Shown here one piece after another: positions 9,614 to 18,332 of a stretch of 48,526 nt of DNA. The stretch is taken from the NCBI GenBank assembly GCA_030425395.1, contig JAUIAS010000024.1, positions 1 through 48,526 on the forward strand, given 5' to 3'. The position numbers were made by a program, and so were the translations under genes. Origin of the DNA: Alphaproteobacteria bacterium (GTDB lineage Bacteria > Pseudomonadota > Alphaproteobacteria > Rhodobacterales > Rhodobacteraceae). How positions within the stretch are numbered: position 1 is the first letter of the stretch; each line of letters starts with the position of its first letter. The notes beneath the pieces were generated by a model. The model was not told the origin of the DNA and ran no database searches. It worked only from the letters and a program-made list of their open reading frames with translations.

Positions 9614-10978
9614 GTGGAAAAAATCATCGCCAAGCAAGCGCTTACGCAAAATGGTTGGAAGTCGAATGTCGAGATCGGCATCGCCGATGGGCGAATCGTA
9701 GACATTCGTCCTGCCCCAGAGGGGATGGCTCCGACCGTCGGCATTGCTTTGCCGGCCCCTCTGAACCTGCACAGCCATGCGTTCCAACGCGCGATGTCAG
9801 GCCTGACCGAAGCGAGGGGACCAGACCCAAGCGACAGCTTCTGGACATGGCGACGGTTGATGTACAAGTTCCTTGAGCAATTGACGCCCGATCAGGTTCA
9901 GGCGATTGCCGCACAGGTGTTTCTGGAAATGCTCGAAGCGGGATACTCCAGCGTCGCTGAATTCCACTACCTGCATCACAACGTAGGCGGCGTGCCCTAC
10001 TCCAATCTGGCTGAGCTTTCGGACAGAATCGTAGCTGCCGCCAAGGATGTAGGGATCGGCCTTACCCTTTTGCCAGTTCACTATCAGTTCGGCGGGCTGG
10101 ACAAACGCCCCTTGGCCGGAGGGCAACTGCGTTTTGGCAACGATCCCGATCAATTCGCCCGCTTGCACGAAAGGGCTGCGAAAGCAGTCAGGCTAGGGTC
10201 TGCAGACTTTCAAATTGGCGTCGCACCACATTCGTTGCGTGCGGTTGACCGGAACGGACTGGATCAGGCCATTGCACTTGCTGGCAGCGGGCCCATCCAC
10301 ATGCATCTGGCAGAACAGGTTGCAGAAGTGGAAGAGGTTAAGGAATTCCTCAAAGCGCGGCCCACGGAATGGTTGTTGGATCACTATGATGTGGATCCAC
10401 GCTGGTGTCTGATCCATTGCACGCAATTGACCGCGCAAGAAACGTCACGGCTGGCAAACTCAGGCGCAGTCGCGGGGCTATGCCCGATCACCGAGGCCAA
10501 TCTGGGCGACGGAATTTTCAACGGCACGCAGTATTTGGGCCAAGGTGGCCAAATCGGGTTCGGGTCGGATTCAAATGTTCATATTGCTTTGTTCGATGAA
10601 CTCAGAACACTCGAATACTCGCAACGATTGCGCGACAAGAGCCGCGCCGCGCTTGCCACTGCGGACCGCTCGACCGGACGGGTGCTTTTTGATGCAGCAG
10701 CAACAGGAGGCGCACAGGCCGGCAACCGCGACAACGGCGTTCTAGCACCGGGAAAACTGGCGGATATTCTGGCGCTTGATCTCGATAACGCGTGGGGTGC
10801 CAATAGAACTGGCGACATGGCGCTCGATACTCTCGTATTCGGCGGCAATGGTCAGCGTTGTATCAGTGATGTCTGGAGCGCGGGACGTCACGTGGTCAAA
10901 GAGGGTCGCCACGTCGCGCACGACCAGATAACAAGAACATTCAACGCCACGATGGCAGAGTTGGAGCAAAATATTTGA
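9614..10978 (+). CDS. hutF: Formimidoylglutamate deiminase
   Basis: Fourth hut step in the five-step route: deiminates N-formimino-L-glutamate to N-formyl-L-glutamate and ammonia, feeding HutG. It is an amidohydrolase-family enzyme of 454 residues. Metal-binding motifs include NLHSHAFQRAMSGL (about residue 53), the helix with HYLHHNVGG, MHLAEQ (about 229) and FGSDSNVHI (about 310). I prefer the GTG at 9614, which follows CAAGGAAATCTTCCT with a good ribosome site; the other in-frame GTG at 9581 lies inside the candidate HutC operator and would put the coding start in the control region. Its stop overlaps the TTG start of hutC. Divergent from hutI. Confidence 0.94.
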   Translation: MEKIIAKQALTQNGWKSNVEIGIADGRIVDIRPAPEGMAPTVGIALPAPLNLHSHAFQRAMSGLTEARGPDPSDSFWTWRRLMYKFLEQLTPDQVQAIAAQVFLEMLEAGYSSVAEFHYLHHNVGGVPYSNLAELSDRIVAAAKDVGIGLTLLPVHYQFGGLDKRPLAGGQLRFGNDPDQFARLHERAAKAVRLGSADFQIGVAPHSLRAVDRNGLDQAIALAGSGPIHMHLAEQVAEVEEVKEFLKARPTEWLLDHYDVDPRWCLIHCTQLTAQETSRLANSGAVAGLCPITEANLGDGIFNGTQYLGQGGQIGFGSDSNVHIALFDELRTLEYSQRLRDKSRAALATADRSTGRVLFDAAATGGAQAGNRDNGVLAPGKLADILALDLDNAWGANRTGDMALDTLVFGGNGQRCISDVWSAGRHVVKEGRHVAHDQITRTFNATMAELEQNI

Positions 10979-11676
10979 CACGGGAGCCGCGCCTGTCCTG
11001 GAAAGAGGTCCGCGATCAGATCAAGACCAGCATCCTTGATCGCACCTATTCTCCGGGGGACAAGCTACCGCGCGATGCGGATATTGCCGATCAGTTTGGC
11101 TGCGCGCGTTCCACGGTGCAGCGTGCGATGCGCGACCTTTCGGACGCCGGATTGGTCGAGCGTAAGCGAAAGGGCGGCACCCGTGTTCGCGTAGACCCGG
11201 TCACACGCGCCACTGTGGATATTCCAATCACACGGCGCGAGGTGGAAAAACGCGGAAGCGTTTATGGGTATCACCTTATTGATCGTGGGTTTTTCAAAAC
11301 GCCACCCGAGATCGCCGGAAAACTCGAACTGCCGCAGGCAACCGAAATCCTGCGCGTTCGAGCCTTGCACTTGGCCGACCACAAACCGCATATCTACGAA
11401 GATCGCTGGATCTGCCCGGATACGGTGCCGGGGATCCTCGAGGTCGATCTGTCACGGGAAAGCGCGAACGAATGGTTGGTTATGAACAAGCCATACACGC
11501 GCTGCGATCTGAGATTTTATGCGATTTCTGCGACTGAAGACACTGCTGCGACCCTCGACATCAAGACCGGCAGCGCGTTGCTCGTGATCGAACGCACAAC
11601 CTGGATCGGAACTGCGCCCATCACCTTGGTCAAGGCATATACTGCGCCGGGATATGAACTTTTGACCTCAAACTAG
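10975..11676 (+). CDS. hutC: Histidine utilization repressor, GntR family
   Basis: Transcriptional repressor of the hut genes; in the family, urocanate is the usual inducer. The 233-residue product has a winged helix-turn-helix (residues about 8-70: WKEVRDQI, LPRDADIADQFGCARSTVQR, GLVERKRKGGTRV) and a UTRA ligand-binding domain (about 90-230) with YEDRWICPDTVPG and the closing WIGTAPITLVKAYTAPGYEL. The start is a TTG overlapping the hutF stop (TTGA). It would auto-regulate, since it is co-transcribed with hutF from the gap that carries the palindrome at 9578-9591. Confidence 0.93.
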   Translation: MTREPRLSWKEVRDQIKTSILDRTYSPGDKLPRDADIADQFGCARSTVQRAMRDLSDAGLVERKRKGGTRVRVDPVTRATVDIPITRREVEKRGSVYGYHLIDRGFFKTPPEIAGKLELPQATEILRVRALHLADHKPHIYEDRWICPDTVPGILEVDLSRESANEWLVMNKPYTRCDLRFYAISATEDTAATLDIKTGSALLVIERTTWIGTAPITLVKAYTAPGYELLTSN

Positions 11677-12020
11677 CAGCCCTGTTTCGTTTGGCGTGTG
11701 CCACTCCAAAAATGTAGGGCGGCATCACCGAAAGAGCGCGAAACGAAATCTTGGTGGCGTTCAAAAAATACAGCGAATTCCCTGCCGCCGCGACCGCACG
11801 GAGCCTCCGCAAACCGGCGAAAACTTGGCTGCATCGCATTCAAAAGCACAAGCCCTATCGAAACGATGTTTGCGCGTTGGCGTGTTTCAAAATCAGGGAT
11901 GTCTCAAATGCCATACCTGCCCAGAGTCTCAGAAATATCAGCCTTCAAAGCCGCGAACTGCTTGGTCCGGCATTGCGGACCAAGCAGTTCGCGAACCAAC
12001 TCAGCCCTTTTCCAGCAGGT
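11677..12020. other. Convergent intergenic region after hutC
   Basis: 344 bases between the ends of hutC (plus) and the thiamine-diphosphate enzyme gene (minus). Short open frames here have no ribosome sites and no recognisable product. The only structure I see is the long inverted repeat at 11952-11993. No promoter is needed in this convergent position. Confidence 0.6.
11952..11993. terminator. Perfect 18-bp hairpin between convergent genes
   Basis: Left arm 11952-11969 (CGCGAACTGCTTGGTCCG) and right arm 11976-11993 are exact reverse complements around the loop GCATTG. The placement between the 3' ends of two converging transcripts suggests a two-way terminator or an mRNA 3'-end stabiliser. 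There is no T-tract directly after either arm, so it is not a classical intrinsic terminator. Confidence 0.55.
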
Positions 12021-13745
12021 TCAAGAGTTGACCTCAGACGATAGCCAAGAGCGCTCTGCCTCATCCCAGGCTGCAAGCGCCTGAAGGTCCGGCACCCAAG
12101 CTAGTCCGGTCTTGCTGTCCGAAGATGCAGCCTCTGGCGAGGTAACAGCGTCGATCAGGACGGGATGTCCTTCTTTCATGGCAGCAAAGGCCGCGTCCAG
12201 CGCGGGAGCGATGGCATCTTCATCTTCGATGCGCCAAGCCTTCAAGCCGAACCCCCGCGCCATCGCTGCATAATCGGCAAACTGCAGTTCTGTCCCCACA
12301 GATTTCCCGAAGCGCTCCATTTGGTCGCGCACCTCAATCGCCCACGAGCCATTGTTGCTGACGACGATCATGAGCGGAACTTTGTGGCGCACAGCGGTGT
12401 CGATCTCCATTCCGGAGAAACCGAATGCGCCGTCCCCGGTTGCGGCAACGACCTGTCGCCCGGGCGCGGCCTTCGCCGCCCCTATCGTAAAGGGCGTGGC
12501 AAGCCCGATGCACCCAAGCGGGCCGGGGTCGAGATAGGTCGCAGAGGAAAGCGCGATGCGGGAGAAGCTGGGAAAATCTCCCCCGTCGGCGATCACGATC
12601 GCATCCGGATCAAGCCGCTTGCGGATTTCACCAAGCAAACGGTTGGGGTGAATACGCCCCTGCGCATCCGAGGGTGCAGTTGCAAGCGCGTCCGCAAGAC
12701 CGGCCGTGCGTTGCACATGCCGCTCTCTCAGAGCAATTGTCCAGTCGCGGTTCATCACATCGCCCTCCAGTCGGTCGGACAGCGCGTCGAGGGTTTGTGG
12801 GATATGCCCCATCAGTGCCACGTCCCCGAGACGGTTGTCCGTAAGCTCTTGCGGCACATCGGATATGCGCAGGAACTTGGCTCCGCCGAATACGGCAGGC
12901 GACCCATAGGCAAGCTGGAAGTCCAGCTTCCGTCCCACGGTGATAACGAGATCTGCGTCCTTCATGGCCACACCGCGCATCGCACCAATATGAGCCGCGT
13001 GGCTGTCCGGCACGATCCCCTTGGATTCACCCGTATCAAGATATCCCGCGCCGGATACGGTCAGGAACCGCGCCAATGCGTCACTGGCACCGTTGGCACC
13101 ACGGCCTGAGATCACGACAGGTTTCTGCGCCGAGCGAAGCAAGACTGCGGCTGCGTCAAGGTCTTCTTCCAGCGCCCGCGCCCGTGGTTGAGGCCGCCCC
13201 GCGACTTGCTCAATACCAAATAGAACTTCGGGAATAGGCTCGCGTTGCACATCAACAGGGAAATCCAGAAAACAGGGTCCTGGTTCACCGCCGTGGCCAA
13301 GCGCAGCCGAAATCGCGTTGTCCAACTCGCGCGGCAGGGAATGCGCGTGGCGCACGGTCCGGGCAACGCGCGTGATGGATTGGACAAGCGCGACGTGGCC
13401 CATATCCTGCAGCGCGCCCCGGTTTTCTTGCGGTCGGGGCGGAGTTCCCGAAAGCACCAGCACCGGCATACGGCTGACATGGGCATTGGCGATCCCCGTC
13501 ATTGCATTGGTTACCCCCGGCCCGGCGGTCACCAGAGCCACACCGAACCCGCCGCCAACCGCCGCATGAGCGTGCGCCATATAGACAGCCGCGCGTTCGT
13601 CGCGCACATCGACGATCTCGATCCCCGCCGCATCAAGCGCCATCCAGATCGGCATGATGTGCCCGCCGCACAGGGCAAAGACCCGTTCGACACCCCGCGC
13701 CTTGAGGGTGGCCACGATCAAATCGGCTCCGGTTCTGCTGGTCAT
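12021..13745 (-). CDS. Thiamine-diphosphate enzyme, acetolactate synthase-like
   Basis: Large-subunit-type ThDP enzyme (acetolactate synthase / 2-hydroxyacyl-CoA lyase / oxalyl-CoA decarboxylase superfamily). The 574-residue product has an N-terminal PYR domain with the catalytic glutamate at residue 50 (VRDERAAVYMAHAHA), a central domain, and a C-terminal PP domain with the ThDP/Mg motif GDGAFGFSGMEIDTAV ending in SNNGSW. There is no regulatory-subunit gene nearby, so branched-chain synthesis is unlikely. It follows the acyl-CoA synthetase by 12 bases in the same operon. That pairing recalls oxalate breakdown (oxalyl-CoA synthetase plus decarboxylase) or cleavage of a 2-hydroxyacyl-CoA. The N-terminus does not look like classical oxalyl-CoA decarboxylase, so the substrate is open. 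Confidence 0.88.
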   Translation of the reverse strand: MTSRTGADLIVATLKARGVERVFALCGGHIMPIWMALDAAGIEIVDVRDERAAVYMAHAHAAVGGGFGVALVTAGPGVTNAMTGIANAHVSRMPVLVLSGTPPRPQENRGALQDMGHVALVQSITRVARTVRHAHSLPRELDNAISAALGHGGEPGPCFLDFPVDVQREPIPEVLFGIEQVAGRPQPRARALEEDLDAAAVLLRSAQKPVVISGRGANGASDALARFLTVSGAGYLDTGESKGIVPDSHAAHIGAMRGVAMKDADLVITVGRKLDFQLAYGSPAVFGGAKFLRISDVPQELTDNRLGDVALMGHIPQTLDALSDRLEGDVMNRDWTIALRERHVQRTAGLADALATAPSDAQGRIHPNRLLGEIRKRLDPDAIVIADGGDFPSFSRIALSSATYLDPGPLGCIGLATPFTIGAAKAAPGRQVVAATGDGAFGFSGMEIDTAVRHKVPLMIVVSNNGSWAIEVRDQMERFGKSVGTELQFADYAAMARGFGLKAWRIEDEDAIAPALDAAFAAMKEGHPVLIDAVTSPEAASSDSKTGLAWVPDLQALAAWDEAERSWLSSEVNS

Positions 13746-13757
13746 GGCTTTTCCTCT

Positions 13758-15326
13758 TCACGCATTGGTTTTCTGGGCAAAGGTTTCGCGCAGCACACGG
13801 TGCAGCACCTTGCCGGTTGCAGTGCGGGGCATTTCCGCTTCAGTGATGATTGAGATTGACCGCGGACGCTTGTATCCCGCTGTCTTGTCGTGGGACCATG
13901 CGATCAGATCCTCGCCAGTGACGCGCGCACCGGGGTTTACAACCACGACAGCGTGCACCGCTTCGCCCCAAAGCGCGTGCGGCACGCCAATCACGGCGAC
14001 ATCCTGAACAGCCTCATGCCGCCCCAATACAAACTCGACCTCCGAAGGATAGATGTTCTCTCCTCCAGAAATGATCATGTTTTTCTTGCGGTCGACCAAC
14101 CTGATGAATCCGCTGTCGTCGCGGACGCCCATGTCACCGACCGAGCACCAGCCGTCACGAAAGGCCTCGGCGGTTTTTTCAGGCAGGTTCCAGTAGCCAG
14201 AAAATGTGTAGGGCGTGAGAGAAAATAATTCCCCCGGCTCTCCGTCCGGCACTTCGTTGCCATCGTCATCCAGCAACCGGATGGGGCCAGAACCAACACA
14301 TTCGCGCCCAACGGATCCCAGATGGCTGAATTGTTCGTCAGGATGCAGCATCGTCACCCATCCCGCCTCTGACGAACCATAGAGCTCAAAGAGACCGGAG
14401 TTCGGGAACATCTTCATGATGTCGCGCTTGGTTTCGGCCCGTGCAGGTGCCGAGGAGATCATGAGTTTGGTCATACAGTCGAGACCATCTACCCTGCGCT
14501 GTTCTTCGGGCAGAGACAGCATCATGATGTATTGAGTTGGCACCATTGACGTAAAGCTGCAGCCGTAGCGTCCCATCACCGAAAGCACTTCGGCCGCGTC
14601 AAAGCTGCGGCGGGAATGGATCGTGACCTCGGCCCCGGCGTAGGCAAAAGAGCAGAAAAAATTGAGCGAGTTCGCATGGCACATCGGCATGACCAGCAGT
14701 GCATTGTCCGATGACCGGATCGAGAGTTCGACCTCTGTCACCAGCGCGATCATGGCCATGCCCCGGTGGTTGCGAATAACACCCTTTGGCTGGCCAGTCG
14801 TGCCAGAGGTATACATCAACGTCCATGGGTCATCCGGTGTCAGGGATACGTCGGGCTTTGCGTCCAAAGCCGTATCCATCAGCCCCTCATAAGACGCCCA
14901 ACCATCAGGCACTGCACCGCCAAAATGTATGAGCCGACCGGAAGCAAGGCCAAGATCGGCGCGGATCGCTTCGATTATGGGATGCAATCCTTCCTGTGCG
15001 ATAATTGTCTCGGCACCGCAGTCAGCAAGGATAAAGCGCGCCTCATCGGAGGTTAGGCGGAAGTTAATGGGCACGATCATGACACCGCATTTCGCGGCCG
15101 CAACGTAGATTTCCAGCCATTCGAGACAGTTCCAGGCCAGAACGGCCACCCGGTCGCCCTTGGCCAGACCGAGGGAAAGCAAGCCCTGAGCCAGACGATT
15201 TGCCCGGCTGTTCCACTGGGCATATGTCAGTTCCCTCTCCAGATCACGGGCAGCAATCCGGTTGGGCCGCACGCGGGTGAAGCCTTCGATGATCTCGGAC
15301 ATGTTCAGAATGCGGTCGTTTTGCAT
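13758..15326 (-). CDS. Acyl-CoA synthetase (AMP-forming)
   Basis: Activates a carboxylic acid to its CoA thioester through an acyl-adenylate. The 522-residue product has the ANL-family signatures MYTSGTTGQPKGVIRNH (about residue 170), YGSSEAGW, the hinge region VDRKKNMIISGGENIYPSEVE (given here in two parts: VDRKKNMIISG, GENIYPSEVE) and the C-terminal catalytic lysine in RTATGKVLH. The start at 15326 has GGAAGG seven bases upstream. It lies between a GntR regulator and a ThDP enzyme on the same strand, and a perfect 47-base palindrome sits 30 bases before its ATG. The partner enzyme suggests a short, possibly 2-hydroxy or dicarboxylic, acid rather than a long-chain fatty acid, but this is inference. 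Confidence 0.9.
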   Translation of the reverse strand: MQNDRILNMSEIIEGFTRVRPNRIAARDLERELTYAQWNSRANRLAQGLLSLGLAKGDRVAVLAWNCLEWLEIYVAAAKCGVMIVPINFRLTSDEARFILADCGAETIIAQEGLHPIIEAIRADLGLASGRLIHFGGAVPDGWASYEGLMDTALDAKPDVSLTPDDPWTLMYTSGTTGQPKGVIRNHRGMAMIALVTEVELSIRSSDNALLVMPMCHANSLNFFCSFAYAGAEVTIHSRRSFDAAEVLSVMGRYGCSFTSMVPTQYIMMLSLPEEQRRVDGLDCMTKLMISSAPARAETKRDIMKMFPNSGLFELYGSSEAGWVTMLHPDEQFSHLGSVGRECVGSGPIRLLDDDGNEVPDGEPGELFSLTPYTFSGYWNLPEKTAEAFRDGWCSVGDMGVRDDSGFIRLVDRKKNMIISGGENIYPSEVEFVLGRHEAVQDVAVIGVPHALWGEAVHAVVVVNPGARVTGEDLIAWSHDKTAGYKRPRSISIITEAEMPRTATGKVLHRVLRETFAQKTNA

Positions 15327-15356
15327 GGCTACCTTCCAAACCGGTGCAGGAGTAGA

Positions 15357-15403
15357 ATTTCTATCCGCATTCTGAATTCTGAATTCAGAATGCGGATAGA
15401 AAT
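15357..15403. promoter_or_regulatory. Perfect 23-bp palindrome, likely GntR operator
   Basis: Left arm 15357-15379 and right arm 15381-15403 are exact reverse complements around a single T at 15380. The core repeats TTCTGAA, TTCTGAA, TTCAGAA with GAATTC on either side of the centre. It sits in the 121-bp gap between the GntR gene and the acyl-CoA synthetase gene, 30 bases before the synthetase ATG. That is where a repressor would block the promoter of the synthetase-ThDP pair. An alternative is an mRNA hairpin between two cistrons. Confidence 0.65.
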
Positions 15404-15447
15404 GAAAATCCTGCTATTTTGCAGAGGGTTACCAACTTCTATCGCCG

Positions 15448-16140
15448 TTATGCTTGGTCTGACTGAGTCGCGCCGCTCTCACGCTGGGCCAATGCTACAA
15501 AGAGAGCATCCTTCGCCCCCAGAATGTGCCCGGTAACCAGATCGCGCCCTTCGCTGGCTTTCCCTGCCGCCAAAAGATCGAGGATTTCGCGGTGTTGCGA
15601 CCAGACAATCGGCCCACGTTCCGCGTGAAGCAAAACGGCAACCATGACCCGGCGAAGGAAATTCCAATGCATATCTGCGGCGGGGGCAATCAAAGGGTTT
15701 CCCGACATCTCGTATAGGAAGGTGTGAAACCGCACGTCCTGGCTCACCGCTTCGGCGGCCCCGACATTGCGTGCCTCTTCGCCTTCGCTCAGGATCTTGT
15801 CACCACGTCTTCGCAGATCTTCGGCAAAGGCTTTTGATCCAGCCGCTTTCTCGGCCACCAATTGAGCCGCGAGTTGATCAAAGACCAATCTGATCTGGTA
15901 ATGGTGTCCGATCTGAACGGGGTCCAACGGTGCGACATAGAGCCCGCGCGTCCCGCTCTCGACGACCAAGCCGTCCATTTTCAGCAGCAGCATAGCCTGC
16001 TGAATGGGTTGACGAGAAACCCCAAGCATTGCCGCCAATTCTTCCTGAACCAAATGCTTGCCGGGCTCCAGACTGCAATCGCAAATACTGTCCCGAATGC
16101 GACGATACACAAGCTCGGTACGAGCTGGGCGAATGCGCAA
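15448..16140 (-). CDS. GntR-family regulator, FadR subfamily (FCD domain)
   Basis: DNA-binding regulator with an N-terminal winged helix (residues about 9-70; LVYRRIRDSICDCSLEPG, LAAMLGVSRQPIQQAM, GLYVAPLD) and an all-helical FCD ligand domain (about 80-220) with the metal-ligand pattern RFHTFLYEMSGNPLI and a later H in SQHREILDLL. Length 230, usual for the subfamily. The start codon is TTG at 16140: an in-frame TGA lies just upstream, and the next candidate, a GTG at 16110, would trim the first helix. No strong ribosome site is visible. It probably controls the synthetase and ThDP genes immediately downstream, through the palindrome at 15357-15403. Confidence 0.9.
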   Translation of the reverse strand: MRIRPARTELVYRRIRDSICDCSLEPGKHLVQEELAAMLGVSRQPIQQAMLLLKMDGLVVESGTRGLYVAPLDPVQIGHHYQIRLVFDQLAAQLVAEKAAGSKAFAEDLRRRGDKILSEGEEARNVGAAEAVSQDVRFHTFLYEMSGNPLIAPAADMHWNFLRRVMVAVLLHAERGPIVWSQHREILDLLAAGKASEGRDLVTGHILGAKDALFVALAQRESGATQSDQA

Positions 16141-16501
16141 GAGGTTTCAAGGCAATTTCCTTGTCTGGGACGTCATTGTCGTTTCAACAAGGTATGAACA
16201 TTACCGCGCACCGTCTCAAGCCATCTATTCGCAAATCATAACAGCAAAGCGAACACCGGCTGGGCAATACTGACCGGGGAACGGCGCTCCGGGGGCGAAT
16301 GCGTCTTACACGGTCAACTGTGGACAAAGTTGATCGCCAGCCCGGCACGATCAGCAATTTTGCCCGTTTGGCGCAATAAACGGGGAAACGGTCGAAAAAG
16401 TTGATGCCGTGGCTTGGATTTTCTCCGAAACTACATCAGAGCGTTTACGCCTCACAATGCTTCGGCTTGCCGGCACGTCGTCAGTTGAAAGAAACACGCT
16501 A
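16141..16501. other. Divergent control region between GntR and Lrp genes
   Basis: 361 bases with promoters expected in both directions. Two small dyads are visible. CAAGG-caattt-CCTTG (16148-16163) sits just upstream of the GntR start. CCCGTTT-ggcgcaat-AAACGGG (16363-16384) sits upstream of the Lrp gene. Either could be an operator. I see no coding sequence; the open frame extending upstream of the Lrp ATG lacks a better start. Confidence 0.45.
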
Positions 16502-16993
16502 ATGAAAAAGCTGGGCCTTGATGCCACGGATATCCGTATCCTGAGTGCAGTTCAGCAGCACGGCCAACTGAGCAAAACCAGGTTGGCCGAGCTTGTGAAC
16601 CTGTCGCCAACACCCTGTTGGGCAAGGCTCGACCGGCTCAAGGCGGCGGGCTACATCAAAGGCTACCATGCGGAATTGGCCTTGGATCGCATCGTCGATT
16701 TCACGCAAGTGATTGTGACCGTTTCGCTTGGGTCCCACCGCAAAGTCGAATTCGATCGCTTCGAAAGCTATATTCGTGGGCTCGACGAGGTGGTCGATTG
16801 CATCGCGACCGGCGGAGGCATGGACTATGTGATGAAAACCGTCACCCCTAGCCTGGCCGCGTTTCAAGCGCTGATGGAAGAGATGCTGGCCACAGATCTC
16901 GCGATAGAACGCTACATGACATACGTCGCGACTCGTCAGATCAAGACCAGCCAGCCCAGTCTCGCCAAACTAACTGCAAACGTCGCAAAATAG
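16502..16993 (+). CDS. Lrp/AsnC-family transcriptional regulator
   Basis: Feast/famine-type regulator that usually senses an amino acid or related metabolite. The 163-residue product has the N-terminal helix-turn-helix (DATDIRILSAVQQHGQLSK, then LAELVNLSPTPCWARLDRL, AGYIKGYHAEL) and the RAM/AsnC effector domain (about residues 70-150; VIVTVSLGSH, CIATGGGMDYVMKTV). I start it at MKKLGLDATD (16502), matching the family; 31 further upstream codons are open but unlike the family. It stands alone ahead of the DmdA-like gene on the same strand, 181 bases away, and is the likely local regulator of that cluster. Confidence 0.9.
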   Translation: MKKLGLDATDIRILSAVQQHGQLSKTRLAELVNLSPTPCWARLDRLKAAGYIKGYHAELALDRIVDFTQVIVTVSLGSHRKVEFDRFESYIRGLDEVVDCIATGGGMDYVMKTVTPSLAAFQALMEEMLATDLAIERYMTYVATRQIKTSQPSLAKLTANVAK

Positions 16994-17174
16994 CCGCCCA
17001 GGTCGCAAACCAACCACGCGAGACTGAACGGCCTGTAACATGCCGAAAAATCGGTCTGAACGGTCAAAAAGACGCAGGTATTCAGGCCAAGCTACACGCG
17101 CTTTTCAAACTAAATCGTCCGCAGGTTCCAACACTGTACTGGCCGGTCAGGCCACCTGCTATAAGGGCGAAAAC

Positions 17175-18317
17175 ATGACACAGACAGACGATTTTGGTTT
17201 TGGCACACAAATCCGCAAATCCCCCTATTTCGATGCAACGGTTCGCTGGGGCGCGCAGGGTTTTTCTGTTTATAACCATATGTATATCCCTCGGGATTTC
17301 GGCGATCCGGAACAGAACTTCTGGAACCTGGTGAACGAAGCAATCCTGTGCGACGTCGCGGTTGAGCGCCAAGTCGAGATCACCGGCCCGGATGCTGCAA
17401 AATTCGTGCAGATGTTGACGCCCCGCGACCTGTCGAAAATGGCCGTTGGTCAATGCAAGTATATCCTGATCACAAACGCGGATGGCGGCATTCTGAATGA
17501 TCCGATCTTGCTGCGTCTGGCGGAAAACCACTTCTGGATTTCGTTGGCCGACAGCGACATCCTGCTGTGGGCGCAAGGTGTCGCCGTGCACTCCGGCATG
17601 GACGTGCAGATCAGCGAGCCTGATGTCTCTCCGCTCCAGCTTCAGGGGCCGAATTCGGGTGCCATCATGCAAGAGCTGTTTGGCGAAGAGATCATGGATC
17701 TCAAATACTACTGGCTGCGCGAAGTCGAACTGGACGGCATCCCGCTCATCGTGTCCCGCACCGGTTGGTCCAGCGAGTTGGGCTATGAGCTTTATCTCCG
17801 CGACGGCTCCAAGGGCGATGCGCTTTGGGAACGGATCATGGCAGCAGGCATGGCCCATGGCCTGAAGCCCGGCCACACATCCTCAATCCGACGCATTGAA
17901 GGTGGTATGTTGTCCTATCACGCGGATGCAGACATCCACACCAATCCCTACGAGCTGGGCTTTGACCGACTGGTCAACCTTGACATGGAAGCCGATTTCA
18001 TCGGCAAGGCCGCCCTGCGCCGCATCAAGGAAGAAGGCCCCAAGCGCAAGCAAGTCGGCCTCGTGATCGACTGCGACCCGCTTACCGGTCCGAACACGAC
18101 GTTCTGGGCGATCCAGCAAAACGGTGAGACCGTTGGAAAAGTTACCTCTGCCGTCTATTCCCCGCGCCTTGAAAAGAACATCGCACTGGCGATGGTTGCT
18201 GTGGACGCAGCAGTGCTGGGCGCCGAGGTGGAAGTCATCACCAAATCCGGCCCGACAAAGGCAACCGTCGTAGAACGTCCTTTCTACGACCCCAAGAAAC
18301 AGATCGCGGCAGCCTAG
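17175..18317 (+). CDS. DmdA/GcvT-family tetrahydrofolate methyltransferase homologue
   Basis: Aminomethyltransferase-fold protein of 380 residues, close to DMSP demethylase (DmdA) in pattern. DmdA-like features seen are SVYNHMYIP (residues 31-39), DVAVERQVEITGPDA (60-74), LTPRDLSKM, GGILNDPILLRL, WISLADSDILLWAQG and EPDVSPLQLQGPNS (148-161). The segment that in true DmdA reads SGWSKQGGYE is here TGWSSELGYE (196-205), nearer to glycine-cleavage T and related demethylases. The family moves a one-carbon group from a substrate to tetrahydrofolate. The start has AAGGGCGA upstream; 45 further upstream codons are open but unlikely. It is followed by OsmC, crotonase and CoA-ligase genes. I call it a DmdA paralogue with an unknown methyl donor. 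Confidence 0.85.
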   Translation: MTQTDDFGFGTQIRKSPYFDATVRWGAQGFSVYNHMYIPRDFGDPEQNFWNLVNEAILCDVAVERQVEITGPDAAKFVQMLTPRDLSKMAVGQCKYILITNADGGILNDPILLRLAENHFWISLADSDILLWAQGVAVHSGMDVQISEPDVSPLQLQGPNSGAIMQELFGEEIMDLKYYWLREVELDGIPLIVSRTGWSSELGYELYLRDGSKGDALWERIMAAGMAHGLKPGHTSSIRRIEGGMLSYHADADIHTNPYELGFDRLVNLDMEADFIGKAALRRIKEEGPKRKQVGLVIDCDPLTGPNTTFWAIQQNGETVGKVTSAVYSPRLEKNIALAMVAVDAAVLGAEVEVITKSGPTKATVVERPFYDPKKQIAAA

Positions 18318-18332
18318 CCCTTGTGAACCATT

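Noticed and set aside
8628-9701. A 357-codon plus-strand open frame
   Set aside because: Antisense to hutI and running over the divergent control region; no ribosome site.
12021-13745. Acetolactate synthase for branched-chain amino acids
   Set aside because: No small regulatory subunit, and the gene is paired with a CoA ligase under a GntR regulator.
17175-18317. Calling this gene dmdA outright
   Set aside because: The substrate-loop signature differs from true DmdA, and the usual DMSP partners are not clearly present.
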